Shown piece by piece: positions 8,878 to 17,852 of a DNA stretch of 49,042 nt. Each line of letters begins with the position of its first letter. Position 1 is the first letter of the stretch. The notes under the pieces were generated by a model. It was given only the letters and a program-made list of their open reading frames with translations. It was not told the DNA's origin and did no database searches. Made by a program: the position numbers and the translations under genes. Source of the DNA: CAJXJP01 sp034111025 (GTDB lineage: Bacteria; Patescibacteriota; Gracilibacteria; BD1-5; UBA6164); contig JAWUYB010000004.1 in the NCBI GenBank assembly GCA_034111025.1, positions 1-49,042 on the forward strand, given 5' to 3'.

Positions 8878-9035
8878 ACCTCACATCCATGTGAGACTAT
8901 GCTTACCTATTTTGTAGTACTTATAAATTCTTTATCGAGAATATCTTTCTGAAACCTTTCAGTAAAAATAACATTAATTTTATCATAAAAAAAGAGCGTA
9001 ATTACTTACTCTCCGAATATTACAAATTTTAAGTT
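8878..9035. other. spacer with two hairpins
   Basis: CTCACAT/ATGTGAG at about 8880-8896 forms a small hairpin. At 8987-9013 an AGAG-TAA/TTA-CTCT imperfect hairpin with a minus-strand T-run is the probable terminator of the 9036-9233 gene. No gene is visible here. Confidence 0.5.
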
Positions 9036-9233
9036 TTACCATCTAATCGGTACTTTTTTAAAATTGTTGTTGTGTTTCTTGAACTGGTTATTTGTTATTA
9101 TTGCCGCGACGACTGCTCCAACGTAAGCAATAGCTAACCATTGGAAAAGAATATAATCTATATTAACCCCCTTCGTTAAAAGCAAAATTCCAAACATCAA
9201 GGTTGCTACACAGGGCAACTTCCAAATATTCAT
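9036..9233 (-). CDS. small membrane protein, standard-code-like, probably acquired
   Basis: 65 aa, ATG to TAA. Two hydrophobic segments (about residues 6-22 and 29-47) connected by a short loop, then a basic tail (KKHNNNFKKVPIRW), giving a two-helix hairpin with both ends probably cytoplasmic. AAGGA ribosome site before the ATG and a TTTACT/16/TATAAT promoter. All Gly are GGN; GTC/GCG/CCG codons and Trp TGG are unlike host genes. No family recognised. It stands just downstream of the CCG tRNA in transcription direction. Confidence 0.65.
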   Translation of the reverse strand: MNIWKLPCVATLMFGILLLTKGVNIDYILFQWLAIAYVGAVVAAIITNNQFKKHNNNFKKVPIRW

Positions 9234-9282
9234 ACTGATTCCTTATCTTTAAATATAGCTAGTAAAATATTAGTGTAGTTTT

Positions 9283-9310
9283 ATTATATAATATTAGTTA
9301 ATAAAGTAAA
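9283..9310 (-). promoter_or_regulatory. sigma70-type promoter of the 9036-9233 gene
   Basis: Minus strand: TTTACT (9310-9305), 16-base spacer, TATAAT (9288-9283), about 50 bases before the start codon. Confidence 0.65.
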
Positions 9311-9390
9311 GGTTGGAAAAAACGATGTGATGTGTTTGAAAGTAATAAAATAATTTTAGTTATTTATGTAAAGTATTTATTCGGTATATA

Positions 9391-9467
9391 TGGCAAGGAT
9401 CCCAGGAATTGCACCTAGGCCTCTCGGGGTCGGAATCCGAGCACTCTTCTAATTAAGCTAGATCCTT
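9391..9467 (-). tRNA. tRNA with CCG anticodon, candidate tRNA-Trp(CCG) or aberrant tRNA-Arg
   Basis: 77 nt including encoded CCA. Acceptor AAGGATC/GATCCTT pairs perfectly, discriminator G, D-arm GCTT-AATTAGAA-GAGT, T-arm CTAGG-TGCAATT-CCTGG. The anticodon arm CTCGGATTCCGACCCCGAG leaves 9 bases between the 5-bp stems; pairing one more A.C gives a 7-base loop TTCCGAC with U33, anticodon CCG and A37. G18 is replaced by A and T55 by G. The G73 discriminator and AATT-type D-loop resemble bacterial tRNA-Trp, and some Absconditabacteria are reported to read CGG/CGA as Trp. If the loop is read otherwise the anticodon could be TCC (Gly). Whether it is functional is uncertain. Confidence 0.6.
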
Positions 9468-9538
9468 ATAAAGTGCCGTAAGGATATATATAAAATGATA
9501 TAAATCAATTTATTTTACTTACGAACACTGTAATAGAC

Positions 9539-11035
9539 TTAAGACTGAATATTAAATCATAATCTATAATAAATAGATCCGTCAGCACCTTTCCATTCGA
9601 GAAGTTTATGATCACTTAAGTCATAATTAAGTTGTCTTAGTATAATTCTAATATCTTCGTTAGTTTTTAATGTGAAAAAATTATATTTTTTTATTTTTTT
9701 ATTTTTTCAATCTTCAATAAATTTGAAATCATTAACTTTAGTATATCAAAAGTTATCTTTTAATGAATCTATAGAAATATCTTGATACATATCAAATCAA
9801 TATTCATTTCTAAAATTTAGCTCTTTTAAAATATTATAATCTGAATTTTTATATTTTGTAAATACATCAACTAAATTCTTTTTAATATATTGTTCTCTAT
9901 ATGTTAATGGAGATTTTTCAAGAGTAGTATTAGTAGTTCAATAATCATATCTATTTGTATAAAATAAATCTTGAGGGAGTTTATAATAATAGTAATCTGA
10001 CTTCTTTCTTGTTTCTGTCTGACCCAGCGGATCGTCAAAAGTTGGGTCATAATAACTATCACCTATTTTTGTCCAAGCATGACCAATTTCAGGATAATCT
10101 TGAGCATCTACTACATATCACCTCAAAGATTCTACGTCCTTTATACCTGAAAATTGTAATAAATATTGAAAATATTTCACATATCATTCACATACTCAAT
10201 TTTTATTTTTATATGTCTGGATCCCTGAAAATATTTCTTTATTTTTCAAATTTAGAGGTTGAGTGTAGGAAACATTTTCTAATATATAATTATATAAAAT
10301 ATCTATTTTTTCTTGTTTATTTTTAGTGTTTTTAGTTAAATTTTTAGAAATAATTTTTAATTTAATAAAATCATTATCAGTTTCATTTTGTATGTGTTGT
10401 TTATCATCTCTTACCTCTTTTAAAAATTGATTTTTATTAGGTATTCAATAAATGATATTATCAGATATTAATCTGATTTTTTTATAATCTTTTACGAAAG
10501 CAAGTCACGCATCACTTAGGTATAATAAGTCATTTTTCACAGATATGTTATTGTATTCTAGATCAGATTTATTTGGTGTAACATCTTTAGGGAAACCTAA
10601 GTATCAAGTGAAATAATAAGTATACCATATTCAATTTTCTAGAAATATTTCATCTTTATTAATTATTTTTTTACTAAAATCTTTACTTATATTATGATTT
10701 CATAATATAATATTTTTTTTGATATCTTGTTGATAATATTCATAATCAGAAATATATTCTCTAGAAGACTCTAATAAAGTATTATAAACAGTGAAATTTT
10801 TATCAGATAATGTTTTATTATCTATAATTGAAGTAATTTTTTCTTCTAGTATAGAAACTTTTTTAAAAACTTTTATTTTAGATTGTTTTTTCTCCGAACG
10901 CTGAATAAAAGTTGAGAAAATTTTCTCAACTTTTATTTTTAAATCATTATTTGTATTTATTTCTGCTGAGACAGAATATATTGTATGAGTATATAAAACA
11001 CATGTTATTATTAATATAAGTATTATTTTTTTCAT
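9539..11035 (-). CDS. secreted transglutaminase-like (cysteine protease fold) protein
   Basis: 498 aa. The start MKKIILILIITCVLYTHTIYSVSA is a signal peptide with likely cleavage after SVSA. The core near residues 270-340 has the transglutaminase-like triad: NGVCEGYVKYFQYLL (Cys), GHAWTKIGDSYYDPTFDDP (His then Asp), in the usual order and spacing. Such domains act as extracytoplasmic peptidases or amidases. The N-terminal 150 residues are helical and charged. The gene runs to TAA at 9539; a TGA that looks like a stop 8 codons earlier is Gly. It overlaps the upstream S41 protease gene by one base (TAATG), so the two are co-translated. Confidence 0.82.
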
Positions 11036-12597
11036 TATCTTAGTTTAATTGCTTTTATAAGTTGGTTATCTCTCTCATATTTTTTATAAGTTTCAGAATC
11101 AAATTCTAATAAAATATCAGGTGTTAGTCATATTAAGTCTATACTCGTTTCTGTTCATCAAGTATACCATCTAGCAATAGTATATTTTAGTAAAGAATCA
11201 TCTTTGTATTGCTTTATACGTTGTACTGATCATTTCCCATAACTTTGTTCTCAAATTGATACTGATTCTGGAAAATAATCCTTAATTGTCCCCGATAGAA
11301 TTTCTGATGCTGATGCAGTTCCAGAGTTTTGTAATAGAACTATTTTATATTTACTAAAATCTATTAATTCATATCAAGATGATATATAGTCTTGATTTCA
11401 TTTTAGATATTTAATTACTGCAGTTTTTTCTCCTTCAGGAACTATATATGATAACATATCTGCTACTTGGTCTAAATAACCACCTCAATTATTTCTAAGA
11501 TCAATTATTATTTTTCTAACATGTTTTTTTTCTGATAATTCTTCCAATGCTAGTCTGAAATTCTCAGAAACATTAGGTCAAAATGCTTTTATTGTTATTA
11601 AGAAGGTATTAGTATTTATTAATTCGGTTGTGATATCTTTAATAATAATTTTATCTCTGATAACTTCTAGCTCTAATTCCTTCCCTTTTCTATTTATAGT
11701 GAATAGTACAGGAGTTCATTTTTTTCATTTAATCCAAGAGATTACTTCTTTGGCTGAATTTTCTTGAAGAATTTCAATTCAATCAACTTTAATTACTTGA
11801 TCACCTCATTTTAAACCAGCTTTATATGCAGGTGAATCTGTAATAGGTGAAATAATCATGAATTTACCAGGTTTTTCCATTTCAACATAAGCTCAAATTC
11901 ATTCGAACTCACCATTTAATGAATCCTGAAAATCTTTATTTTCTGTAGCTGGGAAATAGGTAGTATGCTTATCATTAGTTCATTGAGTTAATCAGTCAAT
12001 AGCTTTATCTAATAACTCCACCTCGGTATACTGATCTTTTTTATAATGTTGAGTAGTTAAGACTTTATAAACATCTTGAAATACTTCTTTTTTTTCATTA
12101 ATTAATTTAGAATCTCAATTATTTTTTAGTATTTTAACTTCTTTATTAAATCTACTAGTTATGAATATTAAATCATTCATACTCCCTTGTCTCGTTTTTA
12201 AATCAGTTTCATTTATATACTTTAATAATTCAACTCATAATACTTTCTCAGATAAAGTATATAAACCAAAAGCCGTTAAATTTCCCCTAGGATATATTCT
12301 AGCTTTTCTGTTATCTATAAGGTTATAATAAACTAAGATTTGTAATGAATCATATAGTTTTGTTCATTTAGCTACATCTGTATACTCTAGATTTATATAT
12401 TTATATGAGGCCGGGGTATGTTCTCTAAAAACATGAGCATAATAATTAAATATCTCTTTTCTAGTAACTAAAGTTTTATTAATATTACTAGTTTTTTCAA
12501 AATTATTATTAGAACTTATTTTTATAGTACTAATATTTGCTAACGCAGGAGTAATTAATAAAAATTGTATAAGTAGTATAGCTATTATTTTTTTCAT
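11035..12597 (-). CDS. C-terminal processing (S41/CtpA) serine protease
   Basis: 520 aa. Signal peptide (MKKIIAILLIQFLLITPALA), then an S-layer-homology-like region (VTRKEIFNYYAHVFRE...YTDVAKGTKLYDSLQILVYYNLI), a PDZ domain (GEFEGIGAYVEMEKPG...AGLKGGDQVIKVDG), then the S41 catalytic domain with IIDLRNNGGGYLD, the nucleophile in NSGTASASEI and the base Lys in SYGKGSVQ. It would cleave C-termini of envelope proteins outside the membrane. Start of an operon with the transglutaminase-like gene, overlap of one base. The SLH-like region also occurs in the M23 protein at 25692. Confidence 0.93.
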
Positions 12598-12612
12598 TAG
12601 ATATTTTTATTT

Positions 12613-12831
12613 TTAACTAAATATTATTGATAATCCTCAAAAAGGATATAAAACTCACAAGAAAATCATAAATAAACCTGATAATATAAATACTAAATAT
12701 GTTCATCAGTTCCCTATATAACGTTCTGCCCAGTAGAAATTACCTGTCCATCATTTTACTATTTTTCTATACTTTATTAATGCTATTCATCATGCAATAA
12801 GCATAATTCAATAAATTATATTTATTATCAT
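12613..12831 (-). CDS. small membrane protein
   Basis: 72 aa, rich in TGA-encoded Gly (9 of 11). Two hydrophobic helices (about residues 3-20 and 44-68) flank a polar, Trp-rich loop (KGWTGNFYWAERYIGNGGTY). The pattern resembles small conserved CPR membrane proteins located beside pilus or envelope genes, but no family is assigned. Starts 3 bases after the upstream gene's stop, so it is in the same operon. Confidence 0.68.
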
Positions 12832-12834
12832 CTT

Positions 12835-13149
12835 TTAAAAATTATCTAATAATGAAGGATTTTCTTTTAATAGTTTTTGTATCTTTTCTTTATTAATTCA
12901 TCAAACACTTCCTGTATCTAAATCTTTTACTAAATCTTTTACTATTGGTGCTGTTATATCTCAAATTTGATCAGTTATAGTTTTTCTTATTTGATCTTTA
13001 CCAATATTATTTATTAAATATTGAGTACCAAATATTATTACTAATAATATTATTACTTTTAATATTATTTTAAAAACTTTATTCCTTTTCTCAGTTTTGA
13101 TATAAGAATAAATATAATCTATTTTTTCTTCTTGAGATAATTGATCCAT
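12835..13149 (-). CDS. single-pass membrane protein
   Basis: 104 aa. A charged N-terminal 25 residues (MDQLSQEEKIDYIYSYIKTE), one strong membrane helix (about residues 26-42), then a polar C-terminal domain with DITAPIVKDLVKDLDTG near the middle. TGA codons show host code. No recognised domain. Same operon as the membrane protein downstream; polA ends 20 bases after... the gene starts in the reverse order, so polA is the next gene upstream in coordinates but downstream genes follow at 12831. Confidence 0.65.
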
Positions 13150-13169
13150 TATATTTTATATTAATTATA

Positions 13170-14630
13170 TTATTTTGTTTCTTTCCAAGTATCTCATATT
13201 AAAACATCACTTTTAAGAACAATTTCTTTATCAATAAGTATATTTTCCATTATTTTTTGTAAATTTTGTGATAATGTATCTTCTTCTCATAGAAAAACAT
13301 CAAATACTAATTCATCATGAACCTGCATTATTAGTAATGATTTCAATTTATTTTCTGAGATATAATCAGCTATTCTAATCATTGCTATTTTAATGATATC
13401 TGCACTTGTACCTTGAATTGGCATATTCATAGCTTCTCTTTTCGCAGCATTTTTTATTATAGCATTAATATCATTAATTCCAGGTATGAATCTCTTTCTT
13501 CAGTACATTGTTTCTACATATCATTTTGTTTCACAGTCACTTACTAATTTATCAAAGAATATTTTCACTTTCGGGTAACTATTATAGAATGCATCTATAT
13601 AAGTTTTTGCATCTTTCATATTAATTCAAATCATTTTACTCAGACCAAATGAACTTATTCAGTAAATAACTCAAAAATTAACAGCTTTTGCAATTTTTCT
13701 TTTATCTCATGTAATAGTTTCATTTGGAAATAAGAACTCAGCAGTTCTATGATGAATATCTTTATTATCTTTAAATGCTTGTAATAAATTTTCATCATCA
13801 GACATGATAGCTAATAACCTAACTTCAACTTGAGAATAATCCGAAGCCATAATTTTTCATCAATCAAATCTTGACACAAAGGCATCTCTTATTTCTCAAG
13901 CAATTCAAGCTGAAGATGGTATATTTTGAAGATTTGGATTAGTGCTTGATAATCTTCATGTAGTTGTTACAGCAGAATTATAAGATGTGTGTACAAAATC
14001 ATTTTCATCAGCTATATCTAATAATCAATCAATATAAGTTGATTGTAATTTAGAATAATGACGATAATCTACTATTTTTTGTGCAATTGGAAATTCATGA
14101 GATAACTCTCAAAGTACATCCGCAGAAACACTGTATCATGTTTTTGTTTTTTTTCATTTTGGGAGTTTTAGTTTTTCAAATAACACTTCCCCTACTTGTT
14201 TCGGTGATTTAATATTGAATTCTATATCAGCGTCAGTATGGATTTGTTTTTCAAGTGTAGATATTTCATTTGTTAATAATAATCATATACCTTTTAATTT
14301 ATTTCTATCTATTTTTACTCCATCAATTTCCATTAGTTTTATTACTTGTAAAACTGGGAATTCAATATCTTGTAATAATTTACTTTCAGGAATTTTTTTC
14401 TTTTCTTGATCTTTAAATAGTTGATGAGTTATATAAACATCCTCACAAGAATAGTCAGCAGCAGCTATTAATTCTACGTCTTTGAAATTTAATTTTTTCT
14501 TATCAGAAATAACATCATAAGATATCATTTCATAATTCATATTTTTAAGAGCTAATTTATCAAGTGATAATCATCTTACTCATGGATTCTGTATATATTC
14601 TCAAAGTAATGTATCGTAATATTTTGCCAA
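13170..14630 (-). CDS. polA: DNA polymerase I, N-terminally truncated (family A polymerase)
   Basis: 486 aa from a TTG at 14630, with an in-frame TAA two codons before it and no ATG until residue 36. The polymerase domain is complete: motif A DYSQVEVRLLAIMSDD, motif B KAVNFGVIYGISSFGL, motif C QVHDELVF. Before it only the end of the 3'-5' exonuclease fold remains (YYDTLLGEYIQNP, and YSCEDVYITHQLF like Exo III). The 5'-3' nuclease domain and Exo I/II are missing, so no proofreading is expected. Upstream DNA holds a terminator, not more coding sequence. Either a streamlined Klenow-like enzyme with a non-ATG start or a truncated copy. Confidence 0.85.
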
Positions 14631-14639
14631 AATAGGTTA

Positions 14640-15030
14640 GTTATTTCTTAATACATATTATTATATAATTCTCTGAGTATAGTCAATAAAAAAAGAGTCT
14701 TTTATATTGACTCTTTAATGTATTTTTACATTATCATAATTAGGTAAATTATTATATCATGATTTTTTGAAGCAATTAGTAAAATTCAATAATTCTGAAG
14801 ATCTTTTTATCTATTCAGAATATATTATAAATATTCTGGAATGATATTTTTAATATTATTTTCAATACCTTCCATAAATTATAGCTATACTTGGAATATA
14901 TTCTAATATAAGAGATAAATATATAGGATTTATATATTTTTTACTATCATTATAATGATCATTTTTATTATAAGTTATTATAATTATAAAAACTTATAAT
15001 AAAAGTTATATGTAAATAATTTATTTTGAC
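14640..15030. other. intergenic region with an orphan terminator
   Basis: AT-rich. At 14687-14717 AAAGAGTC/GACTCTTT forms a hairpin with a minus-strand T-run, but no gene precedes it in that direction; ndk has its own terminator at 15030. A minus-strand open stretch (about 14840-15000, NPIYLSLILEYIPSIAIIYG) lacks a start codon and may be the remains of a gene. Nothing else visible. Confidence 0.45.
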
Positions 15031-15063
15031 TAAAAAAGCCCTATATTTAAGTAGGACTTTTTA
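15030..15063 (-). terminator. Rho-independent terminator of ndk
   Basis: Minus strand AAAAAGTCCTA, loop, TAGGGCTTTTTT: stem with one mismatch and T-run, 10 bases beyond the ndk stop. Confidence 0.75.
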
Positions 15064-15072
15064 ATAATCATA

Positions 15073-15516
15073 TTATAAAACTTTGTTATCAAGTCTTTCG
15101 TAATTGAAGATTTCTTCTGATTTGAAGAATCTTGCTAGCTCTTCTTCAGCTGTTTCAATTGAATCAGAAGCATGCATAATATTTCCATCAATAGAAAGTG
15201 CAAAGTCACCTCTAATTGTACCAGGAAGTGCTTCTACTGGATTAGTAGCACCTGACATAGTTCTAATAGTTTTTACAGCGTTAGAACCTCTGATAGCCAT
15301 AGCAATAATAGGTGAACTTTTCATATATGTAACAATAGCTGGAAAGAAAGGTTTATCAGCTAAGAACCCGTAATGTTCATTAATAAGAGCATCATCTAAT
15401 TGAAGCATTTTCATACCTAAAATAGTTAGTCCTTTATTTTCAAACCTACCGATAACTTCACCCATAAGGTTTCTTTGTACACAATCTGGTTTTAGTAATA
15501 CTAGAGTAGTTTCCAT
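15073..15516 (-). CDS. ndk: nucleoside diphosphate kinase
   Basis: 147 aa, normal Ndk length. It transfers the gamma phosphate of ATP to NDPs through a phosphohistidine. METTLVLLKPDCVQRNLMGE is the classic start; the active-site His is in NIMHASDS, with RGDFAL and EIFNYE conserved nearby. None of its about 11 glycines uses TGA although the ATG is not preceded by a Shine-Dalgarno, so it is a host gene that avoids TGA, as other presumably abundant proteins here do (peroxiredoxin, bL32). Monocistronic, with its own terminator. Confidence 0.97.
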   Translation of the reverse strand: METTLVLLKPDCVQRNLMGEVIGRFENKGLTILGMKMLQLDDALINEHYGFLADKPFFPAIVTYMKSSPIIAMAIRGSNAVKTIRTMSGATNPVEALPGTIRGDFALSIDGNIMHASDSIETAEEELARFFKSEEIFNYERLDNKVL

Positions 15517-15855
15517 CTTCTATTTATTATTAATATATAATTTACGCGCGTATTATATCGATATATTTTTAATTGCAATTTTTTCCTAATAAAAAAGCTG
15601 AGTTTAATAATATCTTTTCTATGTATTATATAAAAATAGAATTATTTATTGTTTTTATTAATAATATTTTATATTGATAAAATTCATTTTAAATTATATA
15701 CTTATTAATAATATAAAAATACTTGAAACAATTTAATAAAATTATATTCAATAATTGATTCTATTTAAATAATATAGAAAATGTTATATGTTTCTCAAAA
15801 TATGATAATTTTTTATTATAATTAGAGTTTATAAAAAAATCAAAAAAAATATACA
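15517..15855. other. intergenic, no gene seen
   Basis: Very AT-rich. It contains the ndk promoter region (a TATAAT and ACGCGCG near 15543-15560) and otherwise no open frame or structure I can support. Confidence 0.4.
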
Positions 15856-15885
15856 GGAAAAAAGCCAGTAAAACTGGCTTTTTTA
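15856..15885. terminator. bidirectional hairpin terminator
   Basis: AAAAAAGCCAGT and ACTGGCTTTTTT with a AAA loop: perfect 12-bp stem. On the minus strand it ends the putative RNA transcribed from about 16260. Confidence 0.85.
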
Positions 15886-16262
15886 TAATAGTATTCCAAA
15901 AATTATTATATTTACGCGTGGTGCAAATTAATTCACAGGAAGGCTTCTTATTCTTGATAAGCTTGCTCAGTATATGAATTATCAGAGCCCTTATCGTTAT
16001 TTTGTTTTTGATACTATTATTTTTTTAACTCTCTCCAATTTTTGTATTTCATTAAATATAATGAAAATAATCCCGAACTAAATGGGTAGTTTTTTTTCGA
16101 GCGTGAACATAATGTCTCAATTGCTCTTAACCTAATTGTTATAGAACTAATTCTTAAAAACATTCTTTTAAGAATAAAACAAAAAATTTAACTTAATTCA
16201 TTAAAAGACATTTAGTATCTAAATACATGTAATATACTAAGCGAAAAATCTACTGCATAAAT
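15886..16262 (-). ncRNA. putative structured RNA, about 380 nt (class unknown)
   Basis: No protein-coding frame, but clear transcript boundaries on the minus strand: TTGACT at 16293-16288, a TATATT box 19 bases on, and a perfect terminator at 15856-15885. Inside are several stems: TTAGTAT/ATACTAA (about 16208-16236), ATTCTTAAAA/TTTTAAGAAT (about 16150-16176), GAGC/GCTC (about 16098-16126), TATTTCATT/AATGAAAATA near 16045-16070, GCTTAT/ATAAG-AGC near 15943-15963. Size fits tmRNA or RNase P RNA, but I cannot find a tRNA-like end, a convincing degradation tag, or the RNase P P4 signature. Higher GC patches than flanks support function. Confidence 0.45.
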
Positions 16263-16410
16263 ATATTAATATTATTAGGATAAAAGTCAAATCTTTTTAT
16301 TGACAAAAGTATTTATTCTTGATTTACTCTTATTTATTATTTGTTTAAATATAAAAAAATGACGAATTCGTTTATTATTTTTTGTTTTAATTATCAATAT
16401 TTCATTGATT

Positions 16411-16437
16411 AAAAAACTGAGATTTACTCGGTTTTTA
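16411..16437 (-). terminator. Rho-independent terminator of trhO
   Basis: AAAAACTGAG and CTCGGTTTTT (one G.T pair) around ATTTA, 7 bases past the trhO stop. Confidence 0.8.
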
Positions 16438-16443
16438 CCTTGA

Positions 16444-17529
16444 TTAATCCATGATGAAATCTTCTTTTTGAGATTCTTTATGATTAAATTCAACTCACTG
16501 AAGATTATCTTCTATATGAGTTTTTATTTTATTCATAATTTCTTGTTTTAATTCAGGTTTTACTTTAATTTTTGCTCTTTCAAGTTTATATTGCATAGGA
16601 TCAAAATCAGTGTGTTTTACATGACCTGTGTTTTTACCATTTTCAACACATTCACTACTACAAAAACCAAAATGTTTTTTATATTGTTTTGGATCTGCAA
16701 TAAGTCTAGCATTACAATGTGAATATCTACAATTTTCACAATGATCAGTTTTTTCTCCAGTGTAATTGCATTTTCAAACAGTAGTATGAGTTTCTTCATC
16801 ACCTACATGATCTGATACTCTATCATCGAAAACGTATAAGTTACCTTCCCAGTTTCCATCATTGTATGTATTGATATATTTAATAACTCAACCATCTAAT
16901 TGATATGTATTTTTAAGTCCTGCTTTTTGAAGCATTACTGTTGATTTTTCACATCTAATACCACCGGTACAATAAGATATAATTTTTTTATCTCAAAAAT
17001 CTTTTTTATAATTATCAATTACTTTATCGAGTTCTTTAAAACTCATTGTATTTGCTGGAATTGCATTTTTGAAGTGACCTAGTTTATATTCATGATTATT
17101 TCTCATATCTAGAATAATATAATCATCAGTATTACCATTATCTATAAGATCTTTAAATTCCTCGATTCACATTCTATTCCCAGCTTCTTCTATTTCATTT
17201 CTTGTGAATTTTTGACCTAATGCAACGATTTCATCTCTATGTTTTACAGCCATTCTTGGAAATTTATGACTATTTACTTTTGTAGCTTTTATGTCGAAAT
17301 CATCAGGATTATTGAATAATTCGTGATTAGCTAGATATAGTTTATATGCAGCCAGTTGACCTTCGTTACAAGTAACTGTTGAAGATATACCTTCCGTACC
17401 AATATAAACTCTCCCCTTCATACCAATATCTCTACAGTATAAAAGGTGATCCTCTACTTCTTTTTTTGGATCTGCTACATCTACAAATTTATAGAATGTA
17501 ATCAGTGTGTATTTTTCTGTATGTATCAT
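16444..17529 (-). CDS. trhO: tRNA uridine(34) hydroxylase TrhO (YceA/rhodanese family)
   Basis: 361 aa. TrhO makes 5-hydroxyuridine at tRNA position 34. The N-terminal acylphosphatase-like domain (ITFYKFVDVADPKKEVEDHL...GTEGISSTVTCNEGQ) is followed by a rhodanese domain with the active-site loop SYCTGGIRCEKSTVML (Cys near residue 180). The C-terminal part is Cys-rich (NCRYSHCNA, FCSSECVENG), as in YceA proteins, and ends in a charged tail. Start ATG 17529. Monocistronic with its own terminator. Relevant to this genome because it acts on wobble uridines. Confidence 0.92.
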
Positions 17530-17815
17530 ATTTTTATTATTAGTTATAACTTGCCTTGTTATCTATAAAATATTCTCTTTCTATTTGCTGTAGAAAGCTT
17601 ATGGATTATATATTTATTTCTTTTTTTGCAAGTCTAATCATTTAGAAATTATTATTCAATTTCTAATATAATAGGGTCATTATAAATATTTAATATTACT
17701 TTCTATAATAGATCAGTAATAATAGTAATTTATATTCATATAATTAATAAAAATATTTCTATTATTATATGGACTGTAAAAAAAAATTTATTTTTCAATG
17801 ACATTTTTTAACGTA
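17530..17815. other. intergenic, no gene seen
   Basis: AT-rich; it carries the trhO promoter region on the right strand and otherwise only runs of A and T. No structured repeat or frame I can support. Confidence 0.4.
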
Positions 17816-17844
17816 AAAAAATGAGGTGTATTACCTCATTTAAT
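17815..17844. terminator. terminator of the 17853-18155 gene
   Basis: AAATGAGGT and ACCTCATTT form a 9-bp stem around GTATT, A-run on the left giving a minus-strand T-run. It starts 9 bases beyond the gene's TGA; if TGA were read as Gly, translation would pass through it. Confidence 0.85.
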
Positions 17845-17852
17845 ATATTAGA

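Noticed and set aside
9955..10326. 123-aa plus-strand ORF
   Set aside because: Antisense shadow of the transglutaminase-like gene.
15886..16262. tmRNA (ssrA) with a tag such as NNDKGSDNSYTEQAYQE
   Set aside because: The frame ends in TAA near a stem, but the tag lacks the usual hydrophobic ALAA-like end, and no tRNA-like 5'/3' ends (acceptor, TTCGAAT arm, CCA) could be found. Kept only as an unclassified RNA.
15886..16262. RNase P RNA or SRP RNA
   Set aside because: No GAGGAAAGTCC-like P4 strand and no SRP domain-IV GGAAG...AGCAG arrangement on either strand.
16287..16493. 68-aa minus-strand ORF
   Set aside because: Overlaps the end of trhO and its terminator in another frame; composition is that of AT-rich noise.
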